A DNA stretch of 5,412 nucleotides from an uncultured Clostridium sp. (GTDB taxonomy: Bacteria; Bacillota; Clostridia; TANB77; CAG-508). The stretch covers positions 1-5,412 of the forward strand of contig CANRXN010000085.1 in assembly GCA_947643945.1 (NCBI GenBank), in the 5' to 3' direction. The notes below the pieces were generated by a model. That model ran no database searches, was not told the DNA's origin, and saw only the letters and a list, made by a program, of their open reading frames with translations. Positions 1 through 4,838 of the stretch are shown here, in pieces. The translations under genes and the position numbers were made by a program. How positions within the stretch are numbered: the stretch's first letter is position 1; the number at the start of each line of letters is the position of its first letter.

Positions 1-765
1 GGTAACAAAAGTGATGGAGAATATATAGTAGAATTTTTAAAGGAGAAGAAACTAAATAATATAGACTATTTCATAATTACACATGGGGATATGGATCATA
101 GAGGTGGAGCAGAAATTATTTTAAATAATTGCAATGTAGGACAAATATTTATGCCAGAAGGAATAAATGAAGCAGAAGACGATTATCAAGACTTAAAAAA
201 GATAGCAAATAAAAACAATAAGCAATTATCTAAAGTAGAAATAAATGATAAGTTTGATTTAGACAAGGCAGAATTTGAAATATTATCTGTCAAAAATAAT
301 ACTTCAAATTCTGCTAATGAAAGTTCAATAGTTATTAAATTAAATTATTTAGAAACTAGTTATCTATTTATGGGAGATGCTACTCAAGATATAGAAAAAG
401 AAATAAAATGTGAAAAAATAGATATATTAAAAGTTGGACATCATGGTTCAGATTCAAGTACATCTACGGAATTTCTAAATAGAATAAAACCTACATATGC
501 AATTATTTCAGCAGGAGATAATAAAAAATATAACCATCCAACAAAAGATGTGTTACAAAGATTAAAATATGCTAATATACAAGAAGATAATATATTAATA
601 ACTAAAAACCAAGGAACAATATGGATTACAAGTGATGGAATAAATATAGAAATTCAAACGAAGAAAGATATTAATTTAGATGGAACAGGTCAAATTGGAC
701 AAATGAGCATATATGATATATGTTCATTTTTTAATGCTATAGAGTATATCCGTTTGGCTTCTTAA
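1..765 (+). CDS. ComEC/Rec2-like metallo-beta-lactamase-fold hydrolase, 5'-truncated by the window
   Basis: The reading frame is open from base 1, so the start lies upstream; 254 residues are visible. Metal-binding landmarks of the family are present: T27-HGDMDH (residues 28-33, the HxDxDH motif) followed by GG, the motif MGDA at 124-127, GHHGS at 146-150, and a late YNHP at 177-180 with the usual NxxxYxHP look. This order matches the C-terminal MBL domain of ComEC and the stand-alone hydrolases related to it. No transmembrane segment is seen in the visible part, so this is more likely a soluble stand-alone MBL protein than full ComEC, though the missing N-terminus leaves that open. The family comprises metal-dependent hydrolases, and ComEC's domain is linked to DNA degradation during uptake; the substrate here is unknown. 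About 25 residues after the last beta-strand motif form a non-conserved tail, whose coding end overlaps the convergent gene at 737-1090. Confidence 0.88.
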   Translation, partial: GNKSDGEYIVEFLKEKKLNNIDYFIITHGDMDHRGGAEIILNNCNVGQIFMPEGINEAEDDYQDLKKIANKNNKQLSKVEINDKFDLDKAEFEILSVKNNTSNSANESSIVIKLNYLETSYLFMGDATQDIEKEIKCEKIDILKVGHHGSDSSTSTEFLNRIKPTYAIISAGDNKKYNHPTKDVLQRLKYANIQEDNILITKNQGTIWITSDGINIEIQTKKDINLDGTGQIGQMSIYDICSFFNAIEYIRLAS

Positions 766-1090
766 CATTTACATATTGATTACCATCAAATTGAATATAA
801 GTACCACCACATTTTATAGAATCATCTAAGAGAGATTGCGGTATTTCGTACTTTTCTGAAAATTTTTGATTAGTATCAAGGCAAGATGCATAACCTTCCT
901 CAATATAATCAATGTAAAAAACAGTATCTTTAGGCAATTCATCAAAATCTAAATTTTTAAAATTAGGATCCTTTTTTAAAAGATAATATTTTAATTCATC
1001 CATAAATTTATCAACAAATGAATTATCATAAGATTTAATATTCTTTTCAAGAGTTAAATCTACTGAATTTAAAAAATCATAAAGACTCAT
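737..1090 (-). CDS. DUF3006-like protein with N-terminal helical extension, partner candidate of the MBL hydrolase
   Basis: This is an intact 117-residue protein. The ATG at 1090 is preceded by an excellent ribosome binding site (AAAGGAGGTGA, ending about 6 bases before the start), which fixes the start. Residues about 57-110 (VFYIDYIEEGYASC, then IPQSLLDDSIKCGG and a short Y/V-rich strand) follow the pattern I know for DUF3006: an I-D-x-I-E-x-x-x-A strand, then IP-x-SLL and I-K-x-G. DUF3006 genes are often found next to ComEC-like MBL genes, which supports the assignment, but there they usually run in the same direction; here the genes converge and overlap by 29 bp. The first 55 residues are acidic/lysine-rich and look helical; they are not part of the usual short domain. 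No signal peptide or membrane segment is visible. The function of DUF3006 is not established; a regulatory or structural partner of the hydrolase is an inference. Confidence 0.75.
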   Translation of the reverse strand: MSLYDFLNSVDLTLEKNIKSYDNSFVDKFMDELKYYLLKKDPNFKNLDFDELPKDTVFYIDYIEEGYASCLDTNQKFSEKYEIPQSLLDDSIKCGGTYIQFDGNQYVNVKKPNGYTL

Positions 1091-1146
1091 ATGCTGTCAC
1101 CTCCTTTAAAGCAAGTAAAATATAAGAATAAGATAATTATACATAT

Positions 1147-1175
1147 AATATAGCAGATAACACACGAAAAATCAA
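1147..1175 (-). promoter_or_regulatory. Sigma-A-type promoter of the DUF3006-like gene
   Basis: Read on the minus strand, TTGATT (1175-1170) is followed after exactly 17 bases by TATATT (1152-1147), with a TG one base upstream of the -10 (extended -10). Transcription would start near 1140, giving a leader of about 50 bases that contains the strong ribosome binding site. It lies directly after the terminator at 1178-1220. Confidence 0.6.
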
Positions 1176-1177
1176 TA

Positions 1178-1220
1178 AAAAATACAGTTTTAACACAAAT
1201 TATGATAAAACTGTATTTTT
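1178..1220 (-). terminator. Perfect 15-bp hairpin terminator, probably bidirectional
   Basis: Bases 1178-1192 are the exact reverse complement of 1206-1220, with a 13-base loop. The stem ends in A/T runs, so each strand shows a hairpin followed by T residues. On the minus strand it starts six bases after the stop of the decayed gene at 1226-1579, so it was most likely that gene's terminator. It also insulates the promoter just downstream at 1147-1175. Confidence 0.75.
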
Positions 1221-1225
1221 AGATA

Positions 1226-1579
1226 TTATGATATTATGAATTTAAAGCATCCACCAATCAGCAGCATTCCATCACAAAACCCATTCCTATAATACTTTTC
1301 ATTCCATTAGCAAATATAATCAAAGAAATTATCATCAAGTTGTTTCAACTGTTTCTCAACATATTTCTTATTCTGTTCGGGAACATTCCTCAAATCTTTT
1401 CAGCAATCTCTTCAAAACAAATAAAATGTTTTTTATCTTCTGCACAAGTAAGACTAGCAATAGTATCCTCAGCTAACGCATATAACTGTTGGCACGAAAT
1501 CAAAGATTTCAACAACAGTTTATCTAAAATCTAACCAATCTTTTAAAATATCATCATTAACCTCTCTTAAATTACTCAT
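1226..1579 (-). pseudogene. Decayed 117-codon hypothetical gene with two frameshifts and one nonsense codon
   Basis: A ribosome binding site GGAGG (1593-1589) sits nine bases before an ATG at 1579, and a frame opens MSNLREVNDDILKDWLDF before a stop. Coding continues in another frame (DKLLLKSLISCQQLYALAEDT and on to FEEIAEKI), then in a third (RNVPEQNKKYVEKQLKQLDD), where an internal TAA after DYIC interrupts it. The frame then runs on as WNEKYYRNGFCDGMLLI to a TAA at 1226-1228. One extra T in a T-run near codon 18 and one missing T near the AAGATTTGAGG stretch explain both shifts, so the net length equals a 117-residue protein. The reconstructed product is helical and ends in a short GF-DG-LLIGG hydrophobic segment. 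It recalls small Firmicutes hypothetical proteins, but I cannot assign a family with confidence. Its terminator follows immediately. No convincing promoter is visible between 1595 and 1700. Confidence 0.72.
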
Positions 1580-1665
1580 AAAAATCTACCTCCAAAATTA
1601 AAATTTTTCATTTTCAAAATGTACCTACAAGAGCTAATTTTCTAAGAACAAACGTACTACACGAG

Positions 1666-1687
1666 TTGGGTAAAAATTGGGTAAAAT
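1666..1687 (+). repeat. Pair of direct repeats, candidate integrase arm-type sites (left arm)
   Basis: TTGGGTAAAA occurs twice in tandem (from 1666 and from 1677) with an exact 11-bp period, about one helical turn. Such directly repeated short sites flank the core of attachment sites used by integrases with an N-terminal arm-binding domain; the DR2 repeats of Tn916 are a known example. The site lies about 120 bp left of the tRNA-derived core. Confidence 0.5.
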
Positions 1688-1804
1688 TCTCTCCAAAAAT
1701 GCCATAAAAGTACACAAATGTTCCATAAACTAAAACTCTCGTAAACATCTAAATACCAACAAAAACTCTAATTTTCACAAACTTACAAAAACCGTTCATC
1801 CGTC

Positions 1805-1851
1805 GCTCATAACCCGAAGGTCGATGGTTCGAGTCTTACCCCCCGCAACCA
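1805..1851 (+). other. tRNA 3'-end fragment (CAT anticodon), candidate integrase attachment core
   Basis: The stretch reads as a tRNA from the anticodon loop to the 3' CCA. The loop CTCATAA is at 1806-1812 (anticodon CAT at 1808-1810, tRNA-Met or the Ile2 type). It is followed by stem strand CCCGA, variable loop AGGTC, the TTCGAGT T-loop at 1828-1834, a C-rich acceptor strand, and CCA at 1849-1851. The matching 5' half is absent: bases 1801-1805 do not pair with CCCGA, and no acceptor or D-arm sequence occurs in the 60 bases upstream. The T-stem has mismatches, and the 3' end is one base too long, so the fragment is not a working tRNA and has begun to decay. A tRNA copy beginning at the anticodon loop is the classic footprint of a tyrosine integrase that targets tRNA genes. 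An intact tRNA would be expected at the other end of the element. Confidence 0.75.
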
Positions 1852-1862
1852 AGAATTTTACT

Positions 1863-1896
1863 AGAGTCGCAAGAGATTGTGGACTCTTTTATTTTT
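1863..1896 (+). terminator. Rho-independent terminator after the tRNA fragment
   Basis: AGAGTC (1863-1868) pairs with GACTCT (1882-1887), with an inner CAA/TTG pairing around a GAGA loop, followed by TTTTATTTTT. It lies 12 bases after the CCA, as expected for the terminator of the original tRNA transcript. This suggests that the sequence just right of the core was once the natural downstream flank of the tRNA gene, or was carried along with the core. Confidence 0.65.
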
Positions 1897-1923
1897 GCCT
1901 ATAACAAGTTACATAAAAAATAT

Positions 1924-1941
1924 TGGGCACGTTATGGGCAC
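1924..1941 (+). repeat. Pair of direct repeats, candidate integrase arm-type sites (right arm)
   Basis: TGGGCAC occurs at 1924-1930 and 1935-1941, again with an 11-bp period. It shares the TGGG element with the pair at 1666-1687 but differs after it (CAC in place of TAAAA). It lies about 70 bp right of the tRNA-derived core and on the integrase side. Confidence 0.45.
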
Positions 1942-1950
1942 AAATCTATG

Positions 1951-1974
1951 TAAAAAAGTTTTTTGGTAAACTTT
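1951..1974 (-). terminator. Weak A/T-rich hairpin, possible terminator of the integrase operon
   Basis: On the minus strand AAAGTTT pairs with AAACTTT (plus-strand positions 1968-1974 and 1955-1961) around a six-base loop and is followed by three T residues. The stem has only one G-C pair, so termination here is uncertain. It is listed because no better terminator follows the integrase stop. Confidence 0.25.
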
Positions 1975-2022
1975 AAATTTTCGATATTAAAATATATTTG
2001 ATTAAAATTCTAAAATATACAA

Positions 2023-2090
2023 ATAGTTTCTGCTTATAAATGATAAAAATTTTATTTTCTTAATTTAAGGCTGAAATAAGCAGAAACTAT
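2023..2090. repeat. Perfect 15-bp inverted repeat with 38-base spacer
   Basis: ATAGTTTCTGCTTAT (2023-2037) is repeated in inverted form at 2076-2090. The spacer is A/T-rich and contains its own short palindrome around AAAATTTT. It lies downstream of the integrase gene, between it and the attachment core. It could be a transcript 3' hairpin, a protein binding site, or the trace of a small inverted duplication. No flanking target duplication is visible, and the T-runs on either side are too far away for a standard terminator. Confidence 0.6.
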
Positions 2091-2131
2091 GCTGTCTTGA
2101 TTTCTTCTTTTTTGTATCGTATTTTATTCAT
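2087..2131 (-). CDS. Possible 14-residue ORF downstream of the integrase
   Basis: AAAGGA (2146-2141) stands nine bases before an ATG at 2131, which opens MNKIRYKKEEIKTA and ends in TAG at 2087-2089, inside one arm of the inverted repeat 2023-2090. After the TAG the same frame reads FLLISALN before the next stop, so this may be the 5' end of a longer gene broken by a nonsense change rather than a real micropeptide. It lies 47 bp after the integrase stop on the same strand. The only evidence for expression is the ribosome binding site. Confidence 0.25.
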   Translation of the reverse strand: MNKIRYKKEEIKTA

Positions 2132-2178
2132 TGAATTTTATCCTTTCACTTTTATTTGTAAATTTATATGATAAGCCT

Positions 2179-3366
2179 CTAATTGGCTTTAAAATATTTT
2201 TTCGTATCTTCTCGATAAAGAAGATTATCAAGTTTATCTGATGCCTCTCTGTCCATTTTCGCAAAAGCATGGGCATAGATATTTAAAGTTGTAGATGTTT
2301 GTGCATGTCCTAATCGATTACTAACCGTTCGAACATCCAAACCTTGTGAAATTAACAAAGTTGCATGTGTATGGCGTAAACCATGAAATGTAATATGTAG
2401 CAAGTTTTTATCTTCTAGGAACTGCCTAAACCATTTGGTAATTGTGTCTGGGTGCATAGGACTACCATTCCATTGAACAAATAAACGATTTGTTTCAATC
2501 CATTTGTCTCCCAAACAAAGTCTAGCTTCTAGTTGTTTTCTTTTGTACTCTTTTAGTAATTTAATAATTGATTCAGGAATACTAATTATCCTGTTCGATG
2601 TTTCTGCTTTCGGATCTTTGGTATAAATCCCAATAGCAGAAACATATTGGCTTGCTTGCCTAACTGTTAGAGAAGAATTTTTGAAATCAATGTCTTGCCA
2701 TTCTAGTCCTAACACTTCCCCACGCCTTAAGCCTGTAAAAATTGTTAAGAGAATAATGACTCGAAATTTCAATTCTTCGCCTTCCAATGCTTTAATTAAT
2801 GCAATCGTTTGAGCATCATCATAAAAGTTAATATTAGGTTTTTTAGCTTTTGGTGGTCGTACTCTTGATGCTGGATTATAAGGTATCATTTGCCAATAAA
2901 CTGCTTGCTGTAACATAGAATGTAATACTCTATGGTGTTCTAATACTGTTTTAGAAGATAGTTTACGGGTTATGTTTTTTCTAGTGTAAGTCGATTCTGT
3001 TAGTTCTTGATATAGATACATTAATTGCATTGGTTGAATTTTGTCTAGATAGATATTGCCGAGATAAGGGAGAATTCTAGCTTTTAGCATACTTTTATAT
3101 CGTTCGTACGTTTTTGGAGATAAATTTGGAATGGCATAATTGTTAATCCAAAAGTCAGCATAATCTCTAAAACGCATTTTCTTTGCTGATAGGGCTTGTC
3201 CTGTTTCTATTTCTGATATAAAAAGTGCTAATTCTTTTTCAGCTTCTGTTTTGTTTTTGGATTGGACTGTCTTTTTGTAAATGATTCTTTTGCCTTCTCC
3301 AGTGTAGCCTCCAGATACTCTTAGCCTGTATGAATTCTCTCCTCTTTTTTCGATGTTTCCTACCAC
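2179..3366 (-). CDS. int: Phage/ICE-type tyrosine recombinase (integrase)
   Basis: This 395-residue protein would catalyse site-specific insertion and excision of a mobile element. The layout is typical. An N-terminal arm-DNA-binding domain (about 1-58) begins GNIEKRG-NSYRLRVSGGY. A SAM-like core-binding domain follows (about 62-160, FRDYADFWI onward), then the catalytic domain (about 178-385). Catalytic residues are visible: R214 in TGLRRGE, probably K253 in the beta-hairpin, H328 and R331 in HGLRHTH, H354 in LGHAQTSTT, and nucleophile Y364 in LNIYAH. All are intact and the length is normal for the family. The start is GTG at 3366, set by AAAGGAGGTGA upstream; a closer ATG reaches a stop after four codons. 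It lies 40 bp after the preceding gene on the same strand and about 330 bp from the tRNA-derived core, which is its likely target site. By eye it is less A/T-rich than its neighbours, suggesting a separate origin. It is not of the XerC/D or HsdS-invertase size class. Confidence 0.95.
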   Translation of the reverse strand: MVGNIEKRGENSYRLRVSGGYTGEGKRIIYKKTVQSKNKTEAEKELALFISEIETGQALSAKKMRFRDYADFWINNYAIPNLSPKTYERYKSMLKARILPYLGNIYLDKIQPMQLMYLYQELTESTYTRKNITRKLSSKTVLEHHRVLHSMLQQAVYWQMIPYNPASRVRPPKAKKPNINFYDDAQTIALIKALEGEELKFRVIILLTIFTGLRRGEVLGLEWQDIDFKNSSLTVRQASQYVSAIGIYTKDPKAETSNRIISIPESIIKLLKEYKRKQLEARLCLGDKWIETNRLFVQWNGSPMHPDTITKWFRQFLEDKNLLHITFHGLRHTHATLLISQGLDVRTVSNRLGHAQTSTTLNIYAHAFAKMDREASDKLDNLLYREDTKKYFKAN

Positions 3367-3405
3367 ACGTGCATCACCTCCTTTCCATGTGGTAAGAACA
3401 ACATA

Positions 3406-4179
3406 TTATACTAAAAACAATAATTCTCCTTTAGATTTATCAAGTAATTCAAATAGTTTATCACTTATATCATATAATGATAAAAATTTCTCACTATCTT
3501 TCATAATAGTATTTAAAAGATCTTCATTTTCATCTCCCCAACGCATTCCTTGATGTGTAGTAATAGTATTTTGAAGAAATATCTGCAAATTAACTAATTT
3601 ATAAATAGAAATCTGTATAGAATCTTTCGAAATCATTTCATAAAGTTTATCCAATCGTATTCTTCTAAAATTATTTTCAGTTATTGTTTTATATATTTTA
3701 TAAAAATTATTTAAATCATAGTCATTTAAAGAGTGTAAAGCATCAATGATGGTTATATTCTCTTGAGTCATATCTAACTGTTTTTGTAAAATTTCTCCAA
3801 CAATAATGGCTAATAACTCAGTACATTTTAAAGAGTTTGCTGTTAAAGATTTTCTAATTGTGGTATATACAAATTCAACATTTTGCTGCTTAGATAGGTA
3901 GTCATCTAATTTTTGTTTAGATTTATAATCTATAATATTTTGATTATTAATCTTGCTACTTAAACCTTTTAAAAACCTTTTGAATATTATTTTTTCTGAA
4001 ATATTATATATCTTCGCTATGCCACCAATTACCTTTGAAGATTTTGATAATATTTCAGTCCAATCTTCAATAGAAGTATCAAAAATTTCGAATTCATTTA
4101 TATTAGTGTTTACATCTTCTAGCCAGTCTACTAAATTAGTTAAATTTTCTTTTAATGGAACTAAAGAATTTTGATCCAT
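3406..4179 (-). CDS. Hypothetical protein, 257 residues, translationally coupled to the zinc-ribbon gene
   Basis: I do not recognise this family. The protein looks almost wholly alpha-helical, rich in Leu, Ile, Asn and Lys, with an acidic N-terminus (LEDVNTNINEFEIFD) and a central more hydrophobic stretch (LLAIIVGEILQ, about 123-133) that is too short and polar for a membrane segment. A second recognisable stretch is IIDALHSLNDYDLNNF near 143-158. There is no signal peptide, cysteine cluster or nuclease motif. The ATG at 4179 directly follows the stop TAA (4182-4180) of the upstream gene, and its Shine-Dalgarno GGAGG is encoded inside that gene's last codons, so the two are very probably translated together. 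The integrase follows 40 bp downstream, so it is most likely element cargo or an element regulator. An abortive-infection or phage-type accessory role is possible but has no direct support. Confidence 0.8.
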   Translation of the reverse strand: MDQNSLVPLKENLTNLVDWLEDVNTNINEFEIFDTSIEDWTEILSKSSKVIGGIAKIYNISEKIIFKRFLKGLSSKINNQNIIDYKSKQKLDDYLSKQQNVEFVYTTIRKSLTANSLKCTELLAIIVGEILQKQLDMTQENITIIDALHSLNDYDLNNFYKIYKTITENNFRRIRLDKLYEMISKDSIQISIYKLVNLQIFLQNTITTHQGMRWGDENEDLLNTIMKDSEKFLSLYDISDKLFELLDKSKGELLFLV

Positions 4180-4461
4180 TTACTTCATACCTCCTTTACA
4201 ATCATCACAAGTGTGATTTATTTGTGGATGATTTTTAACTCTTGATAAAAAGTAATTACCACATTTATTACATTGATAAGGATAATAGCCATTTATATAA
4301 TCTTCTAACAACTCATAGTACATATATGAAAGAAGAGAAGTAAAAGTAATTTTTCTTCTATAATTACTATCATAATAAAAATTAATATCTCTCGTTTTTT
4401 CATTTACTCGAGAAATAAAAACTTTGTCATAAAGTAAAAAATTGGTTATTAAACTTTTCAT
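4180..4461 (-). CDS. Zinc-ribbon protein, probably 5'-truncated
   Basis: The ATG-started form has 93 residues. The C-terminus carries a clear zinc ribbon: C64-x2-C67 (CNKCGNYF) and C85-x2-C88 (CDDC), preceded by an aromatic-rich helix (LLSYMYYELLEDYINGYYPY). The ribbon resembles the CxxCGxYF type found in several Firmicutes hypothetical proteins (DUF6076-like, low confidence). The ATG at 4461 has no ribosome binding site. The same frame stays open upstream to 4530 and still reads like protein (KSFRYCENIHDVEYFATE), without any ATG, GTG or TTG. So the real start was probably further upstream and has been lost at the junction near 4509-4530. The stop abuts the ATG of the 257-residue gene, and the last codons hold that gene's GGAGG. 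If the ATG form is expressed it needs an internal start; otherwise this is a 3' remnant. Confidence 0.6.
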   Translation of the reverse strand: MKSLITNFLLYDKVFISRVNEKTRDINFYYDSNYRRKITFTSLLSYMYYELLEDYINGYYPYQCNKCGNYFLSRVKNHPQINHTCDDCKGGMK

Positions 4462-4508
4462 TTCTGTAGCGAAATATTCAACATCATGAATATTCTCACA
4501 ATATCTAA

Positions 4509-4730
4509 AGCTTTTTTGATGATTATTATATTAAGGAAAATGATGTATATACTTATATTTTTTATATGCCTTTTGCTAATTTTTATCTTATGAATTATAT
4601 TAATTTTCAGGCAACTAGCAATTTGATGGAAGACACTAAGGCTAAAGTGGTTTGTTTGGATAGTTGTGTTGAGTTTGTTAGGAAGTATTTGGATGAAGCA
4701 GTGGAGGTTACTTGTATTAGTGTTGATTAG
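4509..4730 (+). pseudogene. 3' remnant of an unrecognised gene
   Basis: One + strand frame stays open from a stop at 4506-4508 to TAG at 4728-4730 and reads as protein, DDYYIKENDVYTYIFYMPF at first and then, from 4653 on, KAKVVCLDSCVEFVRKYLDE and a short tail. There is no start codon with a ribosome binding site, so this is the C-terminal end of a longer gene. The last 110 bases are markedly G/T-rich on this strand, unlike the surrounding A/T-rich DNA and as expected for former coding sequence. A start at the ATG 4486, joined by a frameshift in the T-run at 4512-4517, is conceivable but has no ribosome binding site. I recognise no family. It begins back-to-back with the truncated zinc-ribbon gene and lies upstream of hsdM on the same strand. 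Confidence 0.45.
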
Positions 4731-4771
4731 ATATAATTCGACAAAATACTTGAAAATATTGGAAAAATTTA

Positions 4772-4800
4772 TTGAGAAAAAGAGACTTTTATGATAAAAT
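4772..4800 (+). promoter_or_regulatory. Promoter of hsdM
   Basis: TTGAGA (4772-4777) is followed after 17 bases by TAAAAT (4795-4800), with TG one base before the -10 (extended -10). The predicted start near 4807 gives a leader of about 32 bases up to the ATG of hsdM. No operator-like palindrome is evident. Confidence 0.65.
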
Positions 4801-4838
4801 GTTATTGAATTATAAATATGAAAGATCAAGGAGCGATT

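Noticed and set aside
1340..1534. Open frame of 64 codons on the plus strand
   Set aside because: It is antisense to the pseudogene at 1226-1579, whose codons, ribosome binding site and terminator fit far better; no ribosome binding site is present.
1780..1851. A complete tRNA-Met gene
   Set aside because: Only the part from the anticodon loop to CCA is recognisable; the 5' acceptor strand, D-arm and 5' anticodon strand are missing, and the T-stem is mismatched.
3353..3553. Open frame of 66 codons on the plus strand
   Set aside because: It is a shadow of the int start and the end of the 257-residue gene, with no ribosome binding site and no protein-like pattern.
3953..4174. Open frame of 73 codons on the plus strand
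   Set aside because: It lies wholly antisense to the 257-residue gene and has no ribosome binding site.
4458..4829. Open frame of 123 codons on the minus strand
   Set aside because: It runs through the hsdM promoter and antisense to the coding-like remnant at 4509-4730. The translation is a low-complexity Ile/Asn/His/Ser string, with no ribosome binding site.
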